NCBI GenBank assembly: GCA_013396635.1
Contig: WBMW01005641.1
Span: 322,895-386,894, forward strand
Reading direction: 5' to 3'
From: Penelope pileata
Taxonomy: Eukaryota > Chordata > Aves > Galliformes > Cracidae
DNA length: 64,000 bases
In this document: piece after piece, positions 14,501 through 23,870 of the stretch
How positions within the stretch are numbered: position 1 is the first letter of the stretch
Layout: each line of letters opens with the position of its first letter
Program-made: the position numbers and the translations under genes
Notes under the pieces: model-generated
The model's input: only the letters and a program-made list of their open reading frames with translations
What the model was told of the DNA's origin: nothing
The model's database searches: none

Positions 14501-17500
14501 ACACAGAGAACAGCTATCTGCCAAATGAAAGAGACAAGATGAAATTCCAGCAGCTTTCAAGAACCATCTTGTGGTGTGTCTCCCCACAATTCCCATTCAA
14601 CAATGCAACCGTGTATCAGTAATACCAATTACAGAAACAACTGAAGACTTAACAAGAAACAGGGATGGACCTTAGTTTACTCAAGCCTATTTTGCAATTA
14701 ATGTGCAGCGTAACTTTCCTGTAGGTCAGAGATCTAAACTGTGTACATAGTTGTTCCATACATGGAAACAGGAAATCATACACACAAAGTGCTACTGCTC
14801 ATCATACCTGTGGATGGAGAAACCATTTACTTCAGCTATCCAAGACACAGCCCATCCTGCAGATGGGCACAGCCTGATGCAGACAGGCAAGAAGCAATAG
14901 CAGACAGCCACATTTGACATTTTACTCAGCAGTCACATCATTCTCTTCAAATCTGCTTTTCAAGCAGGCCCTCAGAAAATTCAGTGACCACATGCATCAC
15001 AAAATACTCTGTCAACAATCACAAAACATTCTGCCTTCCTGATGGGAGTTCTGTCCACCTGGGGAACACTACAGCAAAGTGGGAGTTGCAAACCCTGCAG
15101 GATTTGGCCCACCACACTCTGGGTCTCTGCCAAGGTCATCATGCTCCAGGGAAGAAGTCATGTTCACCTTTAACTCTTCAATGTAATGTTCAATAAATAA
15201 TACGACTGCATATAAATATATGCAAAACACAATCCTTTTTGCCTTAAGAAAGGAAAAATCATAGGAAACGCTACAGCTGAAAGAGTTCAGGTTAAGCAAT
15301 GCAAAAGGATTGTTTCAATCTCTCCCTGCAAACAAACCTAGCAGTTCTCACATGAGCACATGGTAACAAACTCATCAGGAAGTCGCAGTTGGCTCATTAA
15401 TCTAATAGTCCATCTGTTATCTAATTTCCTCAGTATAGTGTGATAATTTGCTATTTCAAGATTGAGTCACAGAAGATTTAATTTTAACTCCTTGTCCAAG
15501 CGCTAGAAATGACATGTCTACCCACAGACTCACCATTTTTACAGTCATAATTAAATCACTCCCAAGTAACAACGCAGTTCAGTATCTTTTGTAAACAGTG
15601 CCTCTCCAAGCTGAAAAATGAGTTCAGCTACTACATCAATCTCAGAGGAGTAACCCTGTATATTGTAAACTTCTCCCTTACAATTACAGCTCAGTACTCC
15701 AAATTATTTGTTGTCTCACTGATTGTCTCACTCACAGTTTCCTCTGCTGTACTCAGATGCAGTCAAAAGAGGAGAAACCACCTTTTAAAGATGCATACAG
15801 GGAACAAAAAGATCTTAGTACACGCTAGTGCAAAATTAAACAAATGTTTTAAGCAAAAGGTTCAACTCCTGCTGTAAACCATGACTTCACAGCTTTCAGA
15901 TAGCTACTGGCTTAATTCTCTACTACTCTGCACCTGGCAGGGTCATGTGCACCTGTGTAAAATGCTACCATTCAGGTTTGCGTAATTTCACACCCACTCA
16001 TCCACGGGAAAATGCCTACCTGAAAGAACATGGTACCGGGGAGATCACCGCCAGTTTCAGCTACATTAAAGCACGCTGAAGGCAAGATGCCATTGAGCTG
16101 ACAATATTAATAAAAATACTACTACTCTGTAATTTGACAAGTAAATGTAAAAAATGGGAAACGCAGAGCAGGATCTTGAAGTTAATAAGCTCTTATAGAT
16201 TTGACTTGTGTAAAGTTTGTCCAATATGTTTCACAACTAAACATGAAAGTAAAAAAGTATTCAGACTGGTAATTTGTTTACTGGAAAGACTTCAGAAAAC
16301 AACCAAAATGGTTAAAAGAAAAAGGTGGTTTTTAAACAGTCTCAGAATATGAACTTTAATGCAACGTATGACCACAGCACCCTGTCCAGTGCTGAGTGGG
16401 ATGACTCAGGCGTTACCGATGAGATGATTCATGTCCATGCACTTACTCATCTGCATAAATGGTCAGGGTGATAATTGCAGCAATGTACCTGCAAGTCACC
16501 GGGGAAGCACCAAGGCTTACACACCAATTCCTCCTATCTGTTTCTCACTGACACTTCCTATAGTTCTTGTAAGAGCTGGTGACATATCCTGTAAATAATC
16601 ACTTTTTTCCCGTCACAGAAGAAAACCCACGTTTATCAACAAAAGAGGAAGAGCCCAAGAGTTCACACTGAGCTCAGGCAGCATGTGAGCTGAGGGACTG
16701 TCCCGGGTCATCCCCGGCTGTCCTATTGCTCCCCGCTCCAGTTCTCCAGCTGCCCTGGTCCATTTGGCTGTACCAAAGCAGATGTATTTGGTGTTTACCA
16801 CTATATCGCTGTCCTTGCATCGTCTCTGAAAAGTGAGCTTCAACATTCTATTTCAAATCAAAACCAAAAACGACCCCACCAACATTCTTTTCTTTCCCCT
16901 AGATTTCCTTTACCATAAATTCAAACTTCTCACCAGATCTGCTCGCCCTGCTGTTCCCTATCAGGATGCTAAACCATTCTGGGATGCTTTATCCCCCAGG
17001 GTATTCCTTATCACTGTTTCTCAACCCTTTTGCATTGAAGGACTACATAACTTTAGGGGAAAAAAGAATTTAACCGTGATCGCAGTGATTTCTTACAGCC
17101 CCGTATAAGCCAGGTTAAACTCTGAGGATTCACAAATTTTCCCCTCATTTCATTGCTTTCCTTCCTTACCCGAACCAGCTTTTGTCTAGGGGTTGGAAAA
17201 AGGGCAGCGTGAGGGATTTCAGAGTGGAGACAATGAAAATCATCCATAAAACTCACATGGTATCCTTTATCATGCCAGCAGCCCACGGACCCTGCCTTCG
17301 TACACAGCAGCATTTCCTATCCATCAGACTGCACAAAACCCAGGGGCAGCCTCGCTGGATTTATCAAGGCATATTAAATTATCAGGGCAAGATGCCGTTC
17401 CCATTGTCATCATGCAGTTCTGGCTGCACGCTATGTGAGACGCTAACAGAGCGAGCCAAAAGGGAGAGGAGGAGAAAGGGAGACAAGCACTTGCTCACCC

Positions 17501-18171
17501 TCCCCACTAAACCCACCCCGCTGTACTTTTTGGATGCTAACTGAAAGAAGAGCTCTTCATCTCTGTCTACATACACAGATAATGTCTACATCACTCTATA
17601 GTTATCACACTGATTTCTCACCCCATCGCATCTCTCAGCTCCCTGACACAGGGGTGCATAGGACGTGTCCCATCCAGTAGGGAAAGGAAGCTTTTCCTCC
17701 ACTGAACGAGCACTTCAAGCTCCTTGGCAGGCCACGTTCTGCGTCCATCTTAAAAACCAGCATCTGCAGGATGTGTGGAGGGAAAGGAACAGCGGACCTC
17801 TGGCCATGGTGCATCCACATCGCAGACAATACTACTACAGATATTTTGGTAATGTAAATAAGGCTACCACCCCACAACAGGGCAGCCCAAACCCACCACC
17901 TCAAGGACTCCAGCATTCCAGGGGGCTAAAGGCTCTCTCAATAGGAAACAGGAAACATTCCCAAGAAATCAAACAGGAAGAAAACCCTCAAAACCACAAC
18001 ACCCTGAGTGCACTCCTTCGCCTGTTCTCACATGGGTCTGTTCCACATTTAAATCTGTTTTAGCACAAGTCACAGGGCCAGTTTCTCTCCAGCAACACAA
18101 CCAGCCTGGGAAGCTGGGCATGCACCCATTGAGCAAGCGCCAAAGAACATGGTACCTAAGAACACTGAAGG

Positions 18172-18189
18172 AAAAAAAAAAAAAAAAAA
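18172..18189 (+). repeat. Poly(A) tract, 18 A
   Basis: Simple homopolymer inside PRKCH intron 1, about 1.1 kb from exon 1. No associated element recognised. Confidence 0.9.
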
Positions 18190-19090
18190 GGCACCAATAT
18201 AGGTCTATTAAGTGCTCCTGCACTGGTATTTCCCTGCTTTCACCCCATAGACTGAGCATCACACCTCTGTCCCAGGCAGTGGCTGAGAACAGAGCGGCAG
18301 CACTCTCCCCAGCGATACCATCGAGATCCCTATCTGCTCCACGCTGTCAGCTCTCCCTCCTCCCCATCTGATTTCATTGTGGTGGTTACCTGACCACGTG
18401 TACTGAGCTTCCTGGTCTCAGAGCGTTAATATCTATATTAGCTTCGGAAATTCTGAGTTCTTCTGCACATCCTCTGCCCAGAATGTTGTTTTTTTTTTTA
18501 ATTTTTATTTTTAAACTTGACACTTATTGATCCAAACTGTAGTTTGCTCATACACTCATTTCCTCCTGCATTAAAGCACTAGAAGCAAGGGCACAACTTC
18601 AGCGCCTGGCCCACTCCTTTCACTTACCATTAGGACTAGAACACAAGTGAGTTCTCTGGGCTGGATACAAGTGACTTGGAAATAACCTAGAATTAACCGT
18701 AAGTGAAACTGCGTTCACCCAGCTCAGCATATATAATACATGCATGACGAGTCCTGCTGTTCTGCTAAAAAGACACACATCAAACAATCATGCAAGCATG
18801 TGTAGATCCCAGCAGAAATACACCCATCCCGAGCATGCTTCCATGTCCCTGTGTACTGAGCAATGAGGGGAAGCACGTAACGCTCTGCACACGCAGGTGC
18901 ACTTTGCTGGTATATCCTGCAAGTCTCCTCTCTGCCACACTATGAGAAGAGACTTCACAGCCCTCAGCTACACAGGCTGAGCCTTCAAGCTATGACAACT
19001 GAGACTTTTTGGTCCCAAAATGCATCAGCTTCCAGCTGTCACCACCTACTCCTTTCTGTCCAGCCACAGACCTAAAGGCACAAGGACACT

Positions 19091-19246
19091 GCTGTGGATG
19101 TCCCATCCCTGGAGGTGCCCAATGCCAGGCTGGATGGGCCCTGGGCAGCCTGAGCTGATGGGGGGCACCCAGCCCGCAGCAGGGGTTGGGGCTGGATGAT
19201 CTTTAGCATCCCTTCCAACCTGAGCCATTCTATGACTCTATGGGAT
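19091..19246 (+). repeat. CR1 LINE, 5'-truncated 3' end, in PRKCH intron 1
   Basis: CR1 3' end in sense orientation: catccctggaggtgccca, then gggcagcctgagctg, then a gatgatctttag block, then cccttccaacc, ending in the CR1 tail ccattctatgactctatgg. It shares the unusual gggcacccagccc/cagcagggg stretch with the copy at 19829-20021, so the two probably belong to the same subfamily. It lies 90 bp inside the intron from the exon 1 donor, antisense to PRKCH. Confidence 0.9.
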
Positions 19247-19330
19247 GCACACCTGCACACGCACATCTGCAGCACAGGCATGCGAGGACAAGCCCCAGCT
19301 CTGTCCCCATTCATTCGGAGGAGCCCAGCC

Positions 19331-19336
19331 ACTCAC
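19331..19336 (-). other. PRKCH: Splice donor of PRKCH exon 1
   Basis: On the minus strand the exon ends GGCTGG and is followed by GTGAGT, a near-perfect donor. The break falls after a complete Trp codon (phase 0), just before the position where the family continues with Val-Asp-Leu-Glu-Pro. Reading on past this point gives protein unlike PKC, which supports the boundary. Confidence 0.9.
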
Positions 19337-19691
19337 CCAGCCCTCGAAGCTGTCGCTGGGGCCTGCTGAGCGCAGGAGGTCCTGGAAGTGTAAGGTGCAG
19401 TTGGCCACGAAGTCATCGTAGCCGATGGGGGTGTCGTGGAAGACAGACAGCTCGATCTGATGGCCGTCGGTAACCGTGGCTGAGAACTCCTCGTTGTAGG
19501 TGGGCTTGTTGGTCTTCTGCTTGGTGCTGGTCTGCCCCACGCGCACCTGGTCCACGCTGACCGTCACATAGGGGTCCAGGAGCTGGTAGCCCTTACGGAA
19601 CAGCGAGTGCCGGAGGGACCAGCGGGTGGGCTGCAGGCCCACCGCCTCCCCGATCCGCACCTTCAGGTACCCGTTGAACTTCATGGCTCCG
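19337..19691 (-). CDS. PRKCH: Protein kinase C eta, first coding exon (N-terminal C2 domain), partial
   Basis: PRKCH is a novel-class, diacylglycerol-activated and calcium-independent serine/threonine kinase that acts at membranes, mainly in epithelia and lymphoid cells. The exon reads as an open frame of 116 codons from the visible ATG (19682-19684) to a Trp codon at 19337, followed directly by a GTGAGT donor. It begins MKFNGYLKVRIGEAVGLQPT, and the rest of the C2-like domain follows, including TKQKTNKPTYNEEF, GYDDFVANCTLHFQ and a final FEGW. These match the PKC eta N-terminus and differ from PKC epsilon, its closest paralogue. The two serines phosphorylated in the human eta C2 domain (Ser28 and Ser32) correspond to the serines in RWSLRHS here. 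The frame stays open upstream of the ATG (Ala, Gly, then a codon ending in C), consistent with the family start Met-Ser-Ser-Gly-Thr/Ala-Met-Lys. The true start therefore probably lies in the adjacent N gap. Later exons (C1 domains and kinase) are outside the window. Confidence 0.95.
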
Positions 19692-19713
19692 NNNNNNNNN
19701 NNNNNNNNNNNNN
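19692..19713. other. Assembly gap (22 N) over the probable PRKCH start codon
   Basis: Twenty-two unresolved bases sit between the first exon and its CpG-rich 5' flank. If the protein starts Met-Ser-Ser-Gly-Ala-Met-Lys, as in the family, the initiator would occupy about 19697-19699 on the minus strand, inside this gap, assuming the gap length is accurate. The flanks are GC-rich and include a short perfect inverted repeat, a common reason for sequence drop-out. Confidence 0.9.
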
Positions 19714-19828
19714 CCGGGCGGGACGGCCCAGGGGCAGCCCCACAGGTGGGGCTCTGTCAGCGGGAAGGTGCCCGGCTCGAGCCGAGCGGCGGTGCTTCAG
19801 CTGCTTCGTCTCTTCTAGCAGATGTTTT
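19714..19828 (-). promoter_or_regulatory. PRKCH: CpG-rich PRKCH 5' UTR / proximal promoter
   Basis: This stretch upstream of exon 1 carries about ten CpG dinucleotides in 115 bp and continues the CpG-rich composition of the exon, so it is probably part of a CpG-island promoter or 5' UTR. I see no TATA box. A perfect 8-bp inverted repeat with a 2-base centre lies at 19736-19753. The CpG-rich zone stops where a CR1 element begins. The transcription start cannot be fixed from sequence alone. Confidence 0.55.
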
Positions 19829-20021
19829 AAAGCAGGAAATCCTTCACTCAGAGGGCGGTGAGACCATGGCACAGCTGCCCTGAGAGCTGTGGGTGCCCAT
19901 CCCTGGAGGTGCCCGTGGGCGCTGGGCAGCCTGAGCTGGGGGGCACCCAGCCCACAGCAGGGGTGTGGAACGAGGTGGTCTTTCAGGTCCCTTCCAACCC
20001 AGCCGTTCCGTGACTCTGTAA
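19829..20021 (+). repeat. CR1 LINE, 5'-truncated 3' end, in the PRKCH 5' flank
   Basis: The plus strand carries the typical CR1 3' end in order: a stretch around aatccttcactcagagggcg, then catccctggaggtgcc, then gggcagcctgagctg, then a ggtcccttccaaccc block, then a degenerate tail ending near gactctgt. CR1 is the main avian non-LTR retrotransposon and its copies are usually 5'-truncated like this one. It lies about 145 bp upstream of the visible PRKCH ATG, in the opposite orientation to the gene. Confidence 0.88.
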
Positions 20022-23000
20022 CAGCTCCGGGGCCCCGTGTTCAACAAGGGAAGCGTGGATAGCGAATAGCAGCGCTGCTGCTGCCGTTGCAAAGCGTGCA
20101 GTTACAGCCCTGTCTGTTGGGATTAGCTGCATCTGATTAACGTTTTTGGCACTCCACACGCAGGGCTCGTTTTGGGGTGGATTTCTTTTGGTTTCTGGCT
20201 GCAGTTAATGAAGTCAGCATTTAAATACTTCTAATTACGTTCTGAAGTTCACAGTATGAAGTGGGTGGGGGCACAGTGAAATCCTCCCTTCCCGGTGATA
20301 CAGCTCAGCCCACGCCTCCTGGGCGATGCTGCCATCTCAGCAGCGGAAGATGTGGTCACGGAGCGGGGCTGAGGACACGCAGCGTGGCAATGGGTATCCT
20401 GACCGCTTTTGGAGGAGCAGTGCCCTCGGCTGGGGTGTAGGGGAAGGAGCTGCTGGCCTCGCTCCCCATTGCTCCTCCTGGCCTCAGCCCTCCCTGCCCA
20501 TGAATGAGCTCCTTCCTCACAGCCGCTCTGCACAACGCTATCCTGCACAAATGTGGAGCTGGCATCCTTCCTCTTCTGTCTTCTCATTTCATTAAACTCA
20601 TTGCTGCCCCTCTACCATCTTCCTGCTGTCTTCTTCTTGTGTGTTTCTTTCATTTTTACTTTCTCTTTTACATTTCCAGACTATTCCTCTCCCCACAGCC
20701 CTTTCACATTCTGCGTGAATGATGGTTTCCCACCCTGTTTCCTCCTTGCCCTTTTCTCCTTCCAGAGGCTCCGTGTTTCACAGGAGGCTGCTGCCAGCCC
20801 CAGACAGCAGGGCCCCTGTTCCCTCCTCGGGAGAGAGCAGGTGGAACAGGTTCAGTCACAGGATCATTCCTCACATGGAACCAACGGTCCTGCCAGAAAA
20901 ACCTGCAGACCCTTAAAATCAGGCTTTTGACAGGTATCCCTGCGAGGCTTTTCAGTTCTGTGATCGATAACTATTCTCTGAAGACAAGAAGTGTTTAAGA
21001 ATTTTGCAGCTTGGTTGTGTCTAACCCTAGAAATTGCCAGACCACATGGTATCCAGCCACCACAGGCTCCGGGATCTTGCTGTCAGCAGAGGCCAGCTTC
21101 AGGTGCTTTAACAGAACATATGGCCAAGCAAGCGCAGAACAGTCTATCCCCATAAAAAACTTCAAGATTTAGGCATTTTTTGTTGGGTTGATACTCCTTC
21201 TGAAATGCAGTTTAGCATTAACTATGATCATTCTGTACTTAATCTTCAAATCTCCTTGGATTTCTCTACTCCACTGCAGTGAGCTGGTCAGAAACAAACA
21301 TCTCTTTTTGTCAGTTGTGTATCTGCTTCATTTCTTGGTGTCCACCATTATTCTTCTTTCGTGACACCATAAAATAAAAAAGCTCCTCATTTACCTTCTC
21401 AGGAGCAACATTATTTGTCATTTTGCACTTCTGTCCCCTCTACCATTCCTAGCCATGAGCTGTCCCTTGGAGTCCATCAGTCTGCACGGATCCCATCCTG
21501 TCCTGGATGGTCAAATCCCAGTTCTTAGAAAACGTCACCAGGACTCTGTAATGGCTGCAGACAAGACTTGAAGACAGTCTGAACTTTAAAGGACAACACA
21601 TGAATGTCCACAGGATGAAGCTGAAGGCCTTACAATGGCTGGAGCACCGATGTCTGAACTCCAAATCATCAAGCATAGATTTTCTCTGCCTAGAGGCATT
21701 CAAAGATCTCAGTGCAACAGCAATGAAGAATGCTGATTTAACAAGAACAATTTTTGGCTTAGCCACCATCTCTGGTGTGCTTCTAAGTTTCTCGTGCTGT
21801 ACCTATTTGCCATATACAAACTGAAAGTTCTACAGGCCCCCCCAGCAGTGCAGATAAACCCTTTGTAGAAGTCTGAATCTCAGCTCAGATCCATAGGAGC
21901 TCTTGGAGGCTGGAGACTGTACTTAATAGATGAACGTGTATTACAACCACAATCTGCTCTGTCAAAATCTTTCCCTTGACCTATTCCTCAGTTTTTTGAG
22001 GAAGCAGAGATGGAACTTCCCAAGCAACTTGTTAGCAGTAATCACATATTTACTGTCACAAATGGGGAGAAGACTGAAATCTGCTAGTTAAACATTCACA
22101 CAATGCTGTTTCCTCTGCTCAATCACATGAACTGAAGTTCTTTGTGCACTGAAGTTTCATCTATAACAGAAGTAGGAAAGGGGATATAACTTTTTCTACA
22201 CAGATTTGCATTGGATTCTTGTGTGATAAGGCCCTGGAACTTGGCCTTAAAAAAAAAAAAGAAAAAGAAAAAAAACAGCTAAAACTTTAAAACTTATGGA
22301 AAAACCAGGTAAACTGTAGTGATATATTTTCCTGATTAGCAGTGGGACCTGTTGCCAGGCAGTTTTCCATTGGAGGATAAAATAAATCCTGTGGAATCAT
22401 ACGATGTGAGCCTAATTAATTTTGTTTATCCACTTGAGCCAGTCTGGAACAGCTCATCTCAAACATCATCTGAACCCACCCCTATGCTGAGTTCCCGGCC
22501 AAAGCCCAAATGTCTGGCTCTCAAAGAGAACTGGCTAGTGACATGAGGTCAGAACATGCCCTGCCTACTCTCCAGACATCCAAGCAGTGGAAAAACATCC
22601 ACAGTTCAGTATTTTCTTCCAAGAATCAAAGCACTCGTGCGCACAATAACCTTGCAAGGCTGAATGCAGCAGCACCATCTGGTGATGGCTGCACTGAACC
22701 TCCTTGCACTGCTCTCCGTGCCAGGCAGGAGCTGAGGTGTCTGCAGGAGCACGGATTCTCTTCTCCTCCCCAGCAGGAGCTTGGGGAACAGGCTCCAAAC
22801 ATGGCAACTTGATTCATTTTGTGCCCTCGAGTGTTCAGGGAGGCTGAGCCCTTCCTGGCGCTTCCTGCCCAGCTGCGTGGTTTCCTGAGCAGTCTGCTGA
22901 TGACACATAGCTCTTCCCAAAAAGGACTGTGAAGAGTGCACGGATCTCCTGGTGCTGTGCCTGAGCAGCAGAATGGCAGACAGCATGCAGTGGCAACAAA

Positions 23001-23240
23001 TACAAAACAAGGAGGAGGCAATACAATCTGAGTAACGAGTAAATTACAGGATAAGCAAACAGGGAATAGGCACTCTTACTAACTCTAAGAGAAGATTTTA
23101 GAGCAGTGGTGGAGAAACCCTTGGAAAAAAAACCAGCCCAGTGCTCACTGATTGTCAAAAAGACAAACAGTGGTTATTAGAAACAGAACTGAAAGCAAAA
23201 CCACAGCTTGGGCACTGCATACACCCACACCATTGATATT
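20022..23240. other. PRKCH upstream region, no gene seen
   Basis: The first 100 bases or so after the CR1 still carry some CpG and a gcagcgctgctgctgccg stretch, perhaps the original distal edge of the PRKCH CpG island, displaced by the CR1 insertion. Beyond that the DNA is ordinary. An A-rich run (12 A, then A/G) lies at 22249-22275. No coding exon is supported. Confidence 0.5.
20560..20770 (+). repeat. Pyrimidine-rich low-complexity stretch upstream of PRKCH
   Basis: The plus strand is dominated by C and T over about 200 bp (repeated tcttcct, tttcttt and ctccttcc-like units). On the minus strand, the PRKCH sense strand, it is purine-rich. It lies 0.9 kb upstream of exon 1. No coding potential is supported; open frames here are compositional. 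Confidence 0.6.
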
Positions 23241-23870
23241 GTGTGCAATTCTGCTTCTCTCTCAATCTCAAAAAGTGTGAAGCAGAACTAGGAACGGCAC
23301 AGAAAAAAGATGACAAAGGTGATAAAAGGCATGAAACAGGGTTGTGGGGGCAGAGAGACTGACTGGCTTACGATTTCTCAGTCTGGGAAAGAGTGACTGA
23401 AGGGGAAAATGTTGGAGAGATCTGTACAATCATAAACCATATGAACTGGATGAATGGGGAAGGATTTTTCATTTTTTCCTACTTAAGATCTGAGGGGCAG
23501 TTGCTGAAATTATGAGGTAGCAGGTTTAAAACGTACAGAAGCAAACACCTTTTCACACCGTGTATAGTTACAATATGGAATCCTTTGCCAAAAATGGAGG
23601 CCAGAAATATAAACAGCCTCATAAAGGGGCTAGACATTTATAGAGGATAGAGTCAATGGTGGCTACTGACCAGGAGAGTCAGTCACTTCCCTGGCTCAGG
23701 AAGTGCTTTAACCACAAATTGGCAGCTGGGAGACTCGACAGAGCAAGGAACATCGTGTTTCTCTTATTTCTTACCCTTTTCTGCTCAAGCATCTTATTTC
23801 TTACTCTGAGGCCTCAGTTACCGGCCACTCTTTGGAACAGTATAACTGAAGTATGATGAATCTGGGAGGC
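23241..23870 (+). repeat. Ancient CR1-type LINE remnant, 3' end
   Basis: Read on the plus strand, the decayed frames include a VCNSASLSISK-like start, then a KMTKVIKGMKQ-like stretch. This corresponds to the conserved region of CR1 polymerase that precedes the final LKYLK...TRGNG...FFT...HWN block. Later pieces match the usual order: a gcaggtttaaaac stretch, caccttttcacac, tatggaatcctttgcca, gaggatagagtcaatggtggct and a final ggccact segment. Many stops and indels show it is old. The family is a deep amniote CR1 lineage unlike the young avian copies in this window. I cannot name the subfamily. Confidence 0.72.

Larger units (their letters stand above)
10210..19090 (-). other. PRKCH: PRKCH intron 1 (proximal part), non-coding
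   Basis: Non-coding apart from the listed A tracts. A GC-rich patch lies at about 12430-12640, with several GGCCT-type words and a few CpG, standing out from its AT-richer surroundings. A tttttttttcccccc stretch is near 13300. I see no exon, tRNA or transposon body. The long first intron fits the known PRKCH gene structure. Confidence 0.65.

Noticed and set aside
22606..23021. Overlapping 130-codon frames on the minus strand
   Set aside because: Two overlapping frames of equal length, both Cys/Ser-rich with no motif. Treated as chance.
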